Assembly: GCA_963932465.1 (NCBI GenBank)
Contig: OZ010788.1
Location: 672,598,484-672,662,483 of the forward strand
Direction of reading: 5' to 3'
DNA from: Maratus speciosus
Lineage: Eukaryota > Arthropoda > Arachnida > Araneae > Salticidae
DNA length: 64,000 bases
Part shown: positions 1-11,027 of the stretch, piece after piece
Numbering within the stretch: the stretch's first letter is position 1
Layout of the letters: every line of letters begins with the position of its first letter
Position numbers and translations under genes: made by a program
The notes under the pieces: model-generated
Databases searched by the model: none
Seen by the model: the letters and a program-made list of their open reading frames with translations, nothing else
What the model was told of the DNA's origin: nothing

Positions 1-246
1 GCAAACATTTTTGGGCCAGACCTAATTTTACTGACCTTTGAATAGACCAGGCCACGGGGAGACAATGATTTTCATACGGGCTGGGTCAAAATTAGGACTG
101 AAAATTTTGGGTCGTGAAGACTCGGAATGAACCAGTCCCGGCTTTGTACAGAAAAAATAAGCTATGCCCGGCCCGAACCTTCAGAAAAAAGTGTGGCCCG
201 GGACCGGCCCAAGTTCCGTGAGTGAAAACCGGCCCGTGCAGATCTC
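1..246. repeat. Unclassified GC-richer repeat-like stretch
   Basis: This stretch is richer in GC than its surroundings and repeats GGCCCG/CCCGG words (about 170-235). No reading frame or terminal inverted repeat is visible. It looks like the end of a dispersed repeat entering from the left edge. It then passes into plain AT-rich DNA to about 550 in which I see nothing. Confidence 0.3.
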
Positions 247-574
247 TAGTGCGTATTCATTTGTTAAAAGAATTATATTTCAAACCGCTACATGAAGAAA
301 TATAACAGACAATCACTTTTGAACACTCTAACGATCAATCTTTTTCTATACAACATACAGCTATTTAGTGCATAATCTTAACATATCTACACGAATAAAT
401 GGTTAAAATTAAATAAGACTTACCTTTATTTTATGTATTCCATTAAGAATAATTTTAATGATATCCTAATCTGTTAATCCTTAGATGGCGGGCCAGACGA
501 AAATGTGATCATTTTTCTTATCGTACGAGGGCGCTGTCACCTTGCTGTTCTGATTGGCTAATAAACAATGCATA

Positions 575-772
575 CGCAAGCCACTCGTTCGGGAGTGACA
601 ACTTTACTCTCGATAACGGAGTGAGATATTGCACTCCTTTCTAGAGAGTGGGAAATTCCATTCTTTAAGGAGTGTATTTTTACAAAATTCACTCCAAAAA
701 GAGTGAAAAGGCCTGTCACTCTTTCAAAGAGTGAACTTTTCACTCCTCCCAGTTTCACTCCTCCCAGTTTTA
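575..772. repeat. GAGTGA/TCACTC hairpin-rich sequence
   Basis: The pentamer GAGTG or its complement CACTC occurs about every 10-25 bases in alternating orientation. Many short hairpins can therefore form. The open frame on the minus strand here is a by-product of the repeated word. Confidence 0.5.
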
Positions 773-1289
773 GAGCGTACTACTAAAATATAATAGCAAA
801 ATTTGTGTTAACTAACCTCGAAACCAGTGTTTTAATAAAAAAAAAACATTTCGATTAAATTTTAGTGTTAATTATAAAAGATAAAAATTCGCAGCTATGA
901 AATATACATCAACGATCTTTCATTGACCTCGAATACGAAATTATTTCCAGTTGCAAGGGTTTTAAAAAAGTCCCCTTCAAAACACAAATATGGGGAGAAA
1001 CATCAAAGAGATTCGTTTGGAAAAAATATTCTTTTTCGCGAAAAGGTCTGAGATGCATCAGATGCTGAGAATTAAGTAGACATAGCGTTTAAGAGGTAAA
1101 GAGGTTAGGGTATTTTTTTTCTAATACTTCTCTTAGAATTCAATAAAATTGAATATCTTCGGTGCTTTCGAGTCAATCAATCCGCAAAAAGTTCGTGTTC
1201 GAAGAGATTCAGAAATGAAATCTGATATTCACAGACATTTTCAGTACAGGAAATAGATTTTTAAGATGGAATAAGAAGGGTATGATATG

Positions 1290-2026
1290 CAGTGAAACTT
1301 CCATTACACTTAAACACATCGTTATGAAGAAAATTCGTTAAATAGAAATCAACCCAAATTTTAAAAAAAAGCATAATAAATTACAGATGCATAAAAGGAA
1401 AAATAGATCACCTAAAATGAAATTATTGGAAAAATGTATTTTAATCCGGAAAGTAACTTTTTTGTGTGTAATGTAGACATATGAGAAAAATTTATTTAGA
1501 ATAATTTCTAAAAAATTACATAATGAACAGAGGTAATGAAAACCTGAGGCGTAGCATACTTTTTCTCTTTTTTCTCGGTATTATAAATTCTTAATTTTAA
1601 AAGAGTCTGTAAACTTTGTACAGGTTTCTTACAAAAAATACTCTGTTCATAAAAATTTTCCCTCTTATATAAGTATTCGAAAAATTCATTTATAACATTT
1701 TCGTGAAACCGGAATCCCCTTCTTATTGCATCGAAGGCTTTTAGCATTTCTTCTTTAGAATGGAAATGATTAAATAAATAAATAATTTCATTTTCATACC
1801 ATACGCTGAAATTAACTCATACACCCGTCGAAACAGCAACTTCTTTTTAAAATGTTGTACAGGCCTAAATGCTGTACACGCCGGAATAAACTTCGTTATA
1901 TAGAATATTTTTTCGTACTATGGAGATTAATTTGTATGTTAATGGTGCTCAAAGTCAAGGTTCAGCAAAAAATTTCGTTATGTAGAAAACTTTGTTAAAT
2001 AGGGAAGTTAAAGGGAAGTTCAACTG
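1290..2026. mobile_element. pogo/Tigger-like element, 737 bp, TA duplication
   Basis: The left end reads CAGTGAAACTTCC and the right end, read inwards, CAGTTGAACTTCC. Sub-terminal words such as GTTAAATAG also match. The right flank is TA; the left flank is TG, one change from TA. The uninterrupted relative at about 4465 has a single TA at this point. The termini and TA target fit the pogo/Tigger branch of Tc1/mariner. The inside keeps the tail of a transposase gene, so it is an internally deleted derivative. Confidence 0.75.
1508..1800 (-). pseudogene. Tigger/pogo-type transposase, C-terminal tail fragment
   Basis: The minus-strand frame from about 1800 to 1508 encodes an acidic/aromatic tail containing KAFDAIRRGF, EFFEYLYKRENF and PVQSLQTLL. 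This arrangement (a helix with A..A...LR, a LYKLENF-like helix, then a Q-rich T-L end) resembles the C-terminal tail of Tigger/jerky (CENP-B-like) transposases. The DNA-binding and DDE domains are absent. Its position between pogo-like inverted repeats supports the call. The family assignment is from memory of the pattern, not a search. Confidence 0.5.
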
Positions 2027-2515
2027 TATATTGCTTCAGTGAAAAATACATAGCTTCAGTTTTTAAGTACATTATAATGTACTTTTTTAATTGTGTAAAT
2101 TTCTAAATGAAAAATTTGCTTTTATGCAAATTTATTCGCACATTCTCCATTCTTATTACAGGTAAAAAAATATTTCGTAAAAATGATTTTATTTCCTATA
2201 TTTTGAAAATGAATATAGAGGATATGGCAAAACACAACCGTGAAAAGGGTATTAGTTTTAGAGATTTCTTGTTGATACTTTTTATTTCTAGTACTATTTA
2301 AATTAATGTTTTTCTTTTAAACTTCAATTTTGAAAATAGTTATAAAAGGCATTATAATATATATTTGAAAAGTATATTTGCTTAGAACTATAATGAAGAT
2401 CTTATGCAAAATTTACATTGTTTTTAATATTTTTATGCTATTCGATAAATTTCAACAGGATAAATAAAAACATGATATCTTTCAAACAAGTAGTTATATA
2501 TATTTCGTAGTTATT

Positions 2516-2530
2516 TATATATATAGTAAT

Positions 2531-2563
<33 letters not shown>

Positions 2564-2566
2564 GTA
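2516..2566. repeat. (TA)n microsatellite
   Basis: A run of TA/TATATG dinucleotides. Similar short TA tracts occur at 4903-4922 and 5005-5027. Confidence 0.8.
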
Positions 2567-2689
2567 TTTTAAGGATTATACAGAAAGTGTTACATACCTA
2601 TGTCATAATCACAAATTACTATATCTCATAGCTAATAATTTTTACATTTTTCTCCTACTACTAAAATATAATAGTAAACTTCGTGTTAA

Positions 2690-2892
2690 CCCCTTGAGGG
2701 GCGATGGGATATATTATATCCCACCTAAGTTTAACTAAGATTTGTACCATAAAAATTTAATAAACTTTTACTTTTAGAAATTTGGGGGACAATAACTCAA
2801 AAATTGCTTTTCCTTTTTTCGAAAACTTTTTTTTCTATATTTCCGGTGGGAATTGAGCATTACACAAATGCAATTGCTTGTCCCTTAAAGAA
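2690..2892 (+). mobile_element. TTAA MITE, family A (copy 1)
   Basis: A TTAA at 2686-2689 is followed by CCCCTTGAGGGGCGATGGGA. The right end decays to TGTCCCTTAAAG. Related copies lie at 40217-40417, 54410-54802 and 63060-63268. The left flank matches 777-812, where the same sequence continues past the TTAA without an insert, so an empty site is present in the window. Confidence 0.7.
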
Positions 2893-2919
2893 TTAATTAA
2901 TCACGAAAAAGCGTTTTAA

Positions 2920-3125
2920 CCCTTTAACGCGCGGTGTCTACAAAAATGGACACATAATTTTGATTCCAAAACTGACAAACGGCACCAAGAATAGTTAACT
3001 AAAACTTTCCTTTTATAAAGTACGGGAAAATAAGCCAGTTTTTACTTTTTAAAATAAATTCGTATGTAAATTCTGGTGTCAGTCGATCATTTCATCATTT
3101 TACAAACAGAATTACTGATGGACAT
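2920..3125 (+). mobile_element. TTAA MITE, family B, right end lost
   Basis: Starts after TTAA (2916-2919) with CCCTTTAACGCGCGGTGTC and contains the family marks GGCACCAAGAATA and TTCTGGTGTCAGTC. The terminal GGGTTAA is missing. Complete relatives are 15040-15250, 16258-16458, 17302-17511, 30662-30871 and 54433-54641. From 3126 to 3700 I see only AT-rich sequence without features. Confidence 0.7.
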
Positions 3126-3707
3126 AAATCAAGCTAAATAACTGTGCTAAAGGTAATTTCTTCAGTTACATAAATAATACGTCGTTTCAACGCAGCCATA
3201 AATCACTTCAAATGTATTTAACCTTGAAAATCCTTTGATAAAGATAATGACTTGTTGAGTGACTGCATTAAGACTCATAGACTACATTAAACTGATTTAT
3301 AATTATTATTATGATATTATTATTACAATTATTATTACTGATTTATTATCTTATAATGTAAACATTTTTTCCATTCACAACATGTAGTTTATCCAGAGAA
3401 GAGGCATGAAAAATGCTCTCTCTTTTACAATTTAAACAATGTGAATTAAATGGCTTAAAGTGTTACCACTGCTTATTCATTTGATATAACAAGTATTCTA
3501 CAATCTTTTTTGTCAAAGGAAGTTATAAAAAGTGGTTGATTAAAAAATATGACAACTAACACATTGGATTAAAACAAAGTGTGGATTTACATCGAAATCG
3601 ATAAGTATCCTGAAGAAGGGTAAGTCCCAATTTACAATTTATCACTTACTCACGCCTTTTTATTGGGATTCAAATCCCAACAATTACTCCGCGCAGGAAA
3701 GTCTTAA

Positions 3708-4015
3708 CCCTCTCGCTGCGTAATTGTTTTATCAAAATAGCTTCAAAAATTGCGAATTTAATTCCTTCGCGACGAGCGTCTTTTAAGAATTTTTATTCTT
3801 TTGTCACCGGTTTTTCAAAACAAAAATTTTCGCCTGATTTAATCGGGAAAATGCCCCGATTACATAAGGCAAAATTTACAATAAAAAGCTACTGGTGGGA
3901 ATGATCAAAGAGGGTTAATTAGACGGAAAAAATGCATCCCGATGAAATCTCGGGTTGCGCAAATTTTGCTATTTTTACGTTACTCGAGAAACTCTGGGGT
4001 TGCGCAGCGAGAGGG
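3708..4015 (+). mobile_element. TTAA MITE family D containing family C (composite)
   Basis: The outer element has ends CCCTCTCGCTGCG and GCAGCGAGAGGG between TTAA sites at 3704-3707 and 4016-4019. Inside, at 3762-3914, is a second element flanked by TTAA on both sides with the family C body (GACGAGCGTCTTTTAAGAA, TTTGTCACCGG). The same outer-plus-inner arrangement recurs at 16910-17218 and 59636-59944. The composite has therefore been copied as a unit. Confidence 0.8.
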
Positions 4016-4019
4016 TTAA

Positions 4020-4785
4020 TAAAGGAAAACATTTCTATTCAATGTTAGTGTTACTAATAAAACCAAAAATTCGCAGCTCTGAAATGTATATCAATGATCT
4101 TTCATTGGCTTGCAATACGAAAGTATTTCGAATTGCAAGGGTTTTAAAAAAGTCCCCTTCAAAATACAAATTGGGGGAGAAACATCAAACAGATTCGTTT
4201 GCAAAAATATTCTTTTCTGCGGAAAATGTCTGAGATGGATCAGATGCCGAGAATCAAGTAGGTAGCGTTTAAGAGGAAACGGGGTTAGGGTATTTTTCTT
4301 TCTAATACTTCTCTTAGAATCCAATAAAATTGAATATCATCCGTGCTTTCGAGTCAATCAATCCGCAAAAAGTTCGTGTTCGAAGAGATTTAGAAATGAA
4401 ATCTGATATTCACAGACATTTTCAGTACAGGAAATAGATTTTTAAGATGGAATAAGAAGGGTATAATATACATTTGCTTGAGTGAAAAAAATATCGTTTC
4501 TGTTTTTAAGTACATTATAATGTACTTTTCAAATTGTATAAATTTCTAATTGAAAAATTTGCTTTTCTGAAAATTAATTCCCACATTCCCTACTCCTAAG
4601 ACAGAAAAAAATATTTCGTAAAAAGGATTTTATTTCCTATATTTTGAAAATTAATATAGAGGGTGTGTCAAAACACAACCGTGAAAAGGGTATTAATTTT
4701 AGAGATTTCGTATTGATACTTTTTATTTCTAGTACTATTTAAATTCATGTTTTTCTTTTAAACTTAAACTTTGAAAAGACAGGCA
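4020..4785 (+). repeat. Duplicated block, copy B (uninterrupted)
   Basis: This is the contiguous counterpart of 832-2345. It gives the empty-site reference for the pogo-like insertion at 1290-2026. Short open frames inside it are not conserved between the copies. Confidence 0.7.
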
Positions 4786-4868
4786 TACCCGACTTACGCA
4801 AGTAATGCATTCTGTAAGTTTTTACGTAACTTGCATTTTAAGTAAGTCGAATTTGTAAGTTGCTTAGG
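4784..4868. mobile_element. Possible Tigger-like end fragment
   Basis: The sequence ACAGGCATACCCGACTTACG followed by imperfect inverted CTTACG/CGTAAC words resembles a Tigger-type terminus. No matching opposite end is seen. (TA)n tracts and featureless AT-rich DNA follow to 5209. Confidence 0.35.
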
Positions 4869-5213
4869 TAAAATTTTGTAAGAAACTGCAATATTTGTTA
4901 TGTATATATATATATATATATAAACTTTCTGTACAATAATACCATTGAAAAGTAATGAAAATGATCAATAATTGTGAAATCACAGACACCACATAAACCA
5001 AATGTATATATATATATATATATATATACTATCTACACCGTATTATTGTACAAAAAAAATGCATCATGCGACAGTATTTACTCCTATATAAACTATAAAG
5101 GAATGAAAAAATATAAAAACAAACTTTGTGGAATTATAAATCTAACATTGATGAATTGATTTATAACAATTATGATTCTACATCAAACGACTATAAAAAT
5201 AAGAAATAATTAA

Positions 5214-5413
5214 CCCTAGATCTACCGGGAATTTTAGTCAAGTTTTAATAAAACGTTCTACACCAGAATTTTTATTTAAAACTATTTAACTGATTTATTT
5301 ACCTTATTTTTGTCTGGTTTATATACTTAGTTTATTTTAAAGAAATTTCTGGTTTGAATGAATATTTTGTATGTACCTGTCGGGTCCAATGGACCCGTCT
5401 GGTAGACGGAGGG
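5214..5413 (+). mobile_element. TTAA MITE family F (complete reference copy)
   Basis: A 200-bp element between TTAA sites at 5210-5213 and 5414-5417. The left end is CCCTAGATCTACCGGG and the right end TGGTAGACGGAGGG. It includes the line TTATATACTTAGTTTATTTT, which is interrupted at TA in the copy at 15.9-19.1 kb. It is thus the empty-site control for that insertion. Confidence 0.85.
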
Positions 5414-5630
5414 TTAAAGAGGACTCTTTTAACCTATTCTCCATGAATTTCTGATGGCAAGACAAATGAATATCACTCACAAAACAAAATAATCATTGAT
5501 AGGCACAAACTGTATTTATTATGAATTAGATAACTACTATGAATAACTAACAATAGCTATTAAGTTATTTTGTTATAGATTTGATTGTATGTACCAATAA
5601 AAACATATCTCTAATATATAAACTACATTA

Positions 5631-5738
5631 CGGAAAATTTTCCGACCCAGCTCGGAATAAAATCCGAAAAAAAAACTAAATAATTACTAAAATGGTATTT
5701 TTTGGATTTTATTCCGAGCTGGGTCGGAAAAATTTCCG
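5631..5738. repeat. Near-perfect palindrome (fold-back element)
   Basis: About 42-base arms around CCGACCCAGCTCGGAATAAA face each other across a short AT-rich loop. A poly-T tract follows at 5789-5812. The minus-strand open frame over this palindrome has no coding meaning. Confidence 0.75.
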
Positions 5739-5922
5739 TCCCGAGAAGGGCAACTATTTTTCCGTCTCCTACAGGAAACTTGATCGGATTTTTTTTTTTT
5801 TTTTTTTTTTTTTGCAAAACTATTTGATTGCAAAACTTATTTTATTTCATTATGTATAGTCATAATTACTTTTATATCTTTTATTTTACCGATAAAAAAC
5901 AATTGACAATAATTTTTAAATG

Positions 5923-5962
5923 AAGGATCATTTTGCCCTTGGGTGAGGGTAAAATGATCCTT
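5923..5962. repeat. Hairpin AAGGATCATTTT...AAAATGATCCTT
   Basis: Short inverted repeat with a GC-richer loop. The word GGATCATTTT recurs at 6559 just beyond the next element, which suggests that both belong to one older repeat split by 6117-6553. Confidence 0.5.
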
Positions 5963-6116
5963 TAGACGCTTTTTCGAAAATCTATATTTTTCATTACTCA
6001 ATTTGGGTTTAAAACATTATTAAAACATGTTTATAATGCAAAATATAGTCTAAAACATAACTACTAAAATTTCATTTAAACAGTTATAATATTTTACTCA
6101 AGTTTTCCCCCCTTAA

Positions 6117-6553
6117 GAGGGTTAGTCACTCAGCTTCCGATTTCCCCCTCACTCAATAAAGCCTATGGGCATTGGATGCATTCGTCTATTTAAAATATCT
6201 CCTCAGGAAATTCATATTTTTAACTTCTATTTTTTGTGTACACTTCCTAAAAGAGGTCTCTTTTTTTCTCAGTTCTCAAAATATTTCTATTGTATAGACT
6301 TAATTTTATAGGAAGTGTTAAAATCTTACTCACAGTTCGCTCGCTTTTAACAGATAAAATATTAAATTCAGCATAGATATTAGAAATAGTTTGAAAACTA
6401 AGGAAAAGAACAACATCCTTTAAGAAGAGTGCACAGAAAAAAGATGTTAAACATAGGAATTTCCCGAGAAGATATTTTAAACAGACAAATGCAACAAAAT
6501 TCCATAGACTTAACATTACGGAGGAGAATCCCTAAGCTGAGTGACCAGCCCCC
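6117..6553. mobile_element. TTAA-bounded MITE family L, 437 bp
   Basis: Flanked by TTAA at 6113-6116 and 6554-6557. The ends are GAGGGTTAGTCACTCAGC and GCTGAGTGACCAGCCCCC, with inverted similarity running about 110 bases inwards (ATGCATTCGTCTATTTAAAA and its complement). A one-ended partial copy lies at 28933-29048. Confidence 0.75.
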
Positions 6554-6609
6554 TTAAAGGGATCATTTTAGACCACCTTCCCCTATTCTATGCCAGGATT
6601 ACTATTTAG

Positions 6610-6900
6610 TTTGGCTATATCAATGATCTTTCTTAGACTTGGAATATGGCGTATGGAATTGCAAGTAGATTAACAGAGTCTCCTTCGATCGATAAGTATG
6701 GGAATAAGCATCAAAGAGCTTCAACTTCTTTCCGAATATCTGAGATTGATCAGGTCTTGCGAATCAAGTAGGTAGTGTTCGAGAAGATATTTAGAAAAGT
6801 ATCTTTCTACATAATGCTTAGCTTAGAAACCAATCTAGTGTATTCTTCATTGCGATTTACACAGAAATATTCTAACGTAGTATAAAATTTTGCATTCTAT
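6610..6900 (+). repeat. Diverged copy of the 0.8/4.0-kb block
   Basis: Shares ATCAATGATCTTTC, a GGAATTGCAAG line, AAGCATCAAAGAG and GAATCAAGTAGGTAG in the same order as 860-1100 and 4090-4270. Confidence 0.55.
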
Positions 6901-6919
6901 CTTTTTTAATTTGAACACA

Positions 6920-7530
6920 GCAAATTCGTGAAACACTTTGACAACACTAACTGAACATAATAATTAACACTTCTAACTAAAATCATTTTCGATTGTGTTG
7001 CGAATGTGTTGTGTCAAATAAAAAGATTGTGCAAAAAGTGTTGTTAAAAATTACAAGAGGAGAAAATGTGTTTTCAAAACATTTATTTTTAAAATTGTGT
7101 TATAAATGTTTAATAAATTGTATGTTTTAAGTGTGTGTGTGTGTTTTATTTTAAAGGCACCATGTAGAAAGTGTTTTGAAAGTGTTTTATATGTGTTGTT
7201 TTGTAGTATTCTAAATTGAGTGGTGTTTACAATGTGTTGCTAATTTGCTGACAAAGTGTTGTGCAGTACAACACTATTGTAAGAAAATATTTTCATCAAA
7301 ACTATTTACAACACGATTTCAGCACAATTAACAACACTATTTTCAGAACACATTTTTAGATAGCAACACTTTTGCAACATAATAAGAACACATTTCTAGA
7401 TAGCAATACATTTGCAACATATTCAGAACACAATCACAGCATAAAAAATATTTTGTATGTGAAGTTTTCTAATTCACAACAATTAATTTGTTGTTAATAA
7501 TTTGGTCACAAAAAGTGTTGTAAAATGTGT
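6920..7530. repeat. GTGTTG / CAACAC strand-switching simple repeat
   Basis: From about 6990 to 7270 the top strand is rich in GTGTTG and TGTGTT. From about 7265 to 7450 it is rich in CAACAC and AACACA instead. The switch centres on GTGTTGTGCAGTACAACAC near 7257-7275. The whole can form a long imperfect hairpin with no reading frame. 7530-8230 holds AT-rich sequence where I see nothing more. Confidence 0.6.
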
Positions 7531-8239
7531 TTATTTTTGTGGTTGAGAATTTGTAGTGAAGATGGATACAGAGGTTGATAAATCTGGGTAAAAATCCTAT
7601 TAATTGTTAAGATTTCTAAGGGAAAATCTGTATTTCTAATATTAAAATGTATTAACGCTGTTTTTAAATCGAAACTATATACTTTCTGACGCATTTTTTA
7701 ATTCATTCTTGTTCACAAACCTGTAAAATTGGCAGGTGTTTTTATGATGAAAGTTGCATATTGTTCTAATAAAGAAACTGTTCTTATTAAATCGAACTGC
7801 TGTTCTGTTTTTCTGTAAAGGCAGAAGATTTTCGGGAAAATGCTGTCAAAGGAATCAACCGAATTTCTGAATTGGACAACGCAGGAAAGGAAAAAACTGC
7901 CGTCCTGAGAAAATAATAGTTTATAACTCTGTATTTATTACATTTATCAAAAAACGAAAAAAAAATTCGATTACAAATCACTTCAATAATCATGTTTGGA
8001 AGTACCATGCTTTTATGTCTAAAAATAAGCCGGACAGTTTGTTAAACGGGAAATTTTTTTATGAAAACCATTGTATTTTTATTATTTTTAAAATTTTACT
8101 TTGAAAAACTTGTACTTAATACCATAGACAATATTTACATTGCCTATAATATTTACATAAATTATACGGTAATTTTCGAAAACGAAAAATAAGATGTATT
8201 TTCAGGATTCTCGAAAACTTTTAGACAGGTGTTATGTTA

Positions 8240-8440
8240 CGTATGTTTGCCAGAATTGCAAATTACTATGGGAAACGGGTTAACAGAGATTCCTTATTTC
8301 TAATGCTTCTCTGAGAAAGCAATAAAATTGAACTGTGCTGCCGAGTCAATTATTTAGCGGAAAGCTCTGTAGGAAGGATTCAGAAATGAAAGAAGATATG
8401 CAGAGATATTTCTATTCCACGCAATAAAGTGTTAAGCCGT
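8240..8440 (+). repeat. Fourth, partial copy of the duplicated block
   Basis: Matches the part of copies A and B around CTAATACTTCTCTTAGAAT, AATAAAATTGAA and ATTCAGAAATGAAA. A (TTTA)n tract follows at 8520-8548. Confidence 0.5.
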
Positions 8441-11027
8441 GTGTGAAGGATGTGGCATAATACTTTGGTGAAAAGTACACCCCTGCATCATTTAGATACA
8501 TTGTAATATTTTATATATAATATTTATTTATTTATTTATTTATTTATATAGATAAGCTGCAAATGGAGATAAGGATATATTGTTTCGATGAAATAATAAT
8601 GTCTTCACAGTTTTAATATTCTGTAATACATTTATCTCGTATATTTAAATAAATGTCTCTAACTGAAAATCTGTATTTAAATTATTAAAATGATTTCGTT
8701 GTAATTTGAGAAAAAAATAACTAAAATAGTCTTTAACTACTCATTTAATTTCTTATATCTCTTTCCGTACATGTATCTAATTAACTCTCTAATTAGTTTT
8801 GACTTGTTCCTGCCCAATAAATTTCATACATGAAATTTATTTGACAAGAACCAATTAAAACAAAGTGATATGTATTCTAGACCCATTTTATTTGACTTAC
8901 CCACACTTATTACATTCTAAACAAAATATATCTTATACTATAATGCGAGCAAAAATTGTGTGTGTGTGTGTATGTAAATTTTATCTTGAGAACGGCTCTA
9001 ACGATTTTGATTAAATCTTGCACCCTACCGTTTTCGGGCATGAAAATACCATTGGTATGGGTCTCGTGTTCGAGAAAATTCGATTAGTGGGTGATTTTGG
9101 GTCATAATGGGTCAGGGTCAAGCTATTTATATCTAAAGAACGGCTCAATCGATTTTGAGACCAAATTTTGTATCCAACTATTTTCGGGCACGAGAAGACA
9201 ATTGGGCTAGGTCACGTGTTCGAGAAATTTTGATTAGTGGGTCATATTTGGGTCACTTCGGGTCATACTAATTTTATCTAAAAAACGGCTCTAACGATTT
9301 TGACTAAATTTTGTAATCTACTGTTTTGAATTACAAAAAGACCAATGGGCTAAGTTACATGTTCGAGAAAATTCGATTAGGGGGTCATTTTTGGGTCACC
9401 GTGGGTCAAGCTAAGTTTATCTAGATAAAGACGGCTCTAACGATTTTGACAAAATTTTACACCCTATTGTTTTCGGGCACGAAAAGGCGATTGGGATGGG
9501 TCACGTGTTCCAGAAAATTTGATTAATGGGTCATTTTGGGTCATACTGTGCAGGGTCAAGCTAATTATATCTATAGAACGGCTCAATCGATTTTGGCTAA
9601 ATTTTATATCTAACCATTTTCAGGCACGAAAAAAACCATTGAGATGGCTCTCGTGTTCGAGAAAATTCGATTAGTGGGTCATTTTGGGTCATAATGGGTC
9701 AGGGTCAAGCTAATTATATCTAAAGAACGACTCGATCGATTTTGACTAAATTTTGTATCTAACCATTTTCGGGCACGAAAAGAACATTGGGATGGGTAAC
9801 GTCTTCGAGAAAATTCGATTAGTGGGTCATTTTTAGGTCACTGTGGGTCAATTATTTTTATCTAAAAAAGGCTCTAACTATTTTCTCTAAACTCTATATT
9901 CTACAGTTTTGAATTACGAGAACATCATTGGGCTAAGTCACATGTTCGAGAAAATTCGATTAGTGGGTCATTTTTGGGTCACCGTGGGTCAATCTAAGTT
10001 ATCTAGGTAACGGCTCTAACGATTTTGACGAAATTTTGCACCCTACTGTTTTCGGGCACGAAAATACCATTGGGATGGGTCTCGTGTTCGAGAAAATTAG
10101 ATTAGTGGGTCATTTTGGGTCATAATGGGCTAGGGTCAAGCTAATTATATCTAGAGAACGGCTCAATCAATTTTGACTAAATTTTGTATCTAACAATTTT
10201 CGGGCAGGATAAGACCATTGGGATGGGTAATGTGTTCAAAAAAATTCGATTAGTGAGTCATTTTTGGGTCACCGTGGGTCCAGCTAAGTTTATCTAGATA
10301 ACGGCTCTACTATTTTGACGAAATTCTGTAAGCTATGGTTTTCGGGCACAAAAAGACCATTGGGATGGGTCACGTGTTTGAGAAAATTCGATTAGTGGGT
10401 CATTATGAGTCAGGGTCAAGCTATTTACATCTAAAAACGGCTCAAGACATTTTCACAATTTTTTTTAATATACGGCCGTTTCTGGTCATGAGATGACGAT
10501 TGGGCTAAGTCACATGTTCGAGAAAATTCAATTAGTCGGTCATTTTGGGTCACAATGGGCCAGAGTTAAGCTAATTGAATTTAAAAACTTGCTCAAAACA
10601 TTTTGACCAAATTTTATATTATACCGTTTCTGGGCATGAGAAGAGAATTGGGCTAAGTCACATGTTCGAGAAAATTCGATTAGTGGGTCATTTTGGGTCA
10701 CAATGAGTCAGAGTCCAGCTAATTTTATCTAAAAAACGGCTTAAACGATTTGACTAAATTTTGTATTCTATCATTTTCGGGCTCGAGAAGACCATTGGGC
10801 TAGGTCGCATGTTCAAGAAAATTCGATTAGTGGGTCATTTTGGCTCACAATGGGCCAGGGTCAAGCTAATTGTATTGAAAAAGCGCTTCAAAACATTTTG
10901 AAAACATTTTGTATAATACCGTTTCCGAGCATGATAAGACCATTGGGCAGGGTCGCATGTTCAAGAAAATTCAATCAATGGGTCATTTTGGTCCTTATGG
11001 ATCAGGATCAAGCTAACTATATCTAAA

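Larger units (their letters stand above)
832..2345 (+). repeat. Duplicated block, copy A (interrupted)
   Basis: Bases 832-1289 plus 2027-2345 align in order with 4020-4785, including a long shared run around AAAAAAGTCCCCTTCAAAA and, further on, CAAAACACAACCGTGAAAAG. A 737-bp pogo-like element splits this copy. More diverged copies of the first half lie at 6610-6900 and 8240-8440. No coding sense is visible. It may be an old transposon or a segmental duplication. Confidence 0.7.

Noticed and set aside
5623..5817. 64-codon minus-strand frame with lysine run
   Set aside because: It spans a palindrome and a poly-T tract only.
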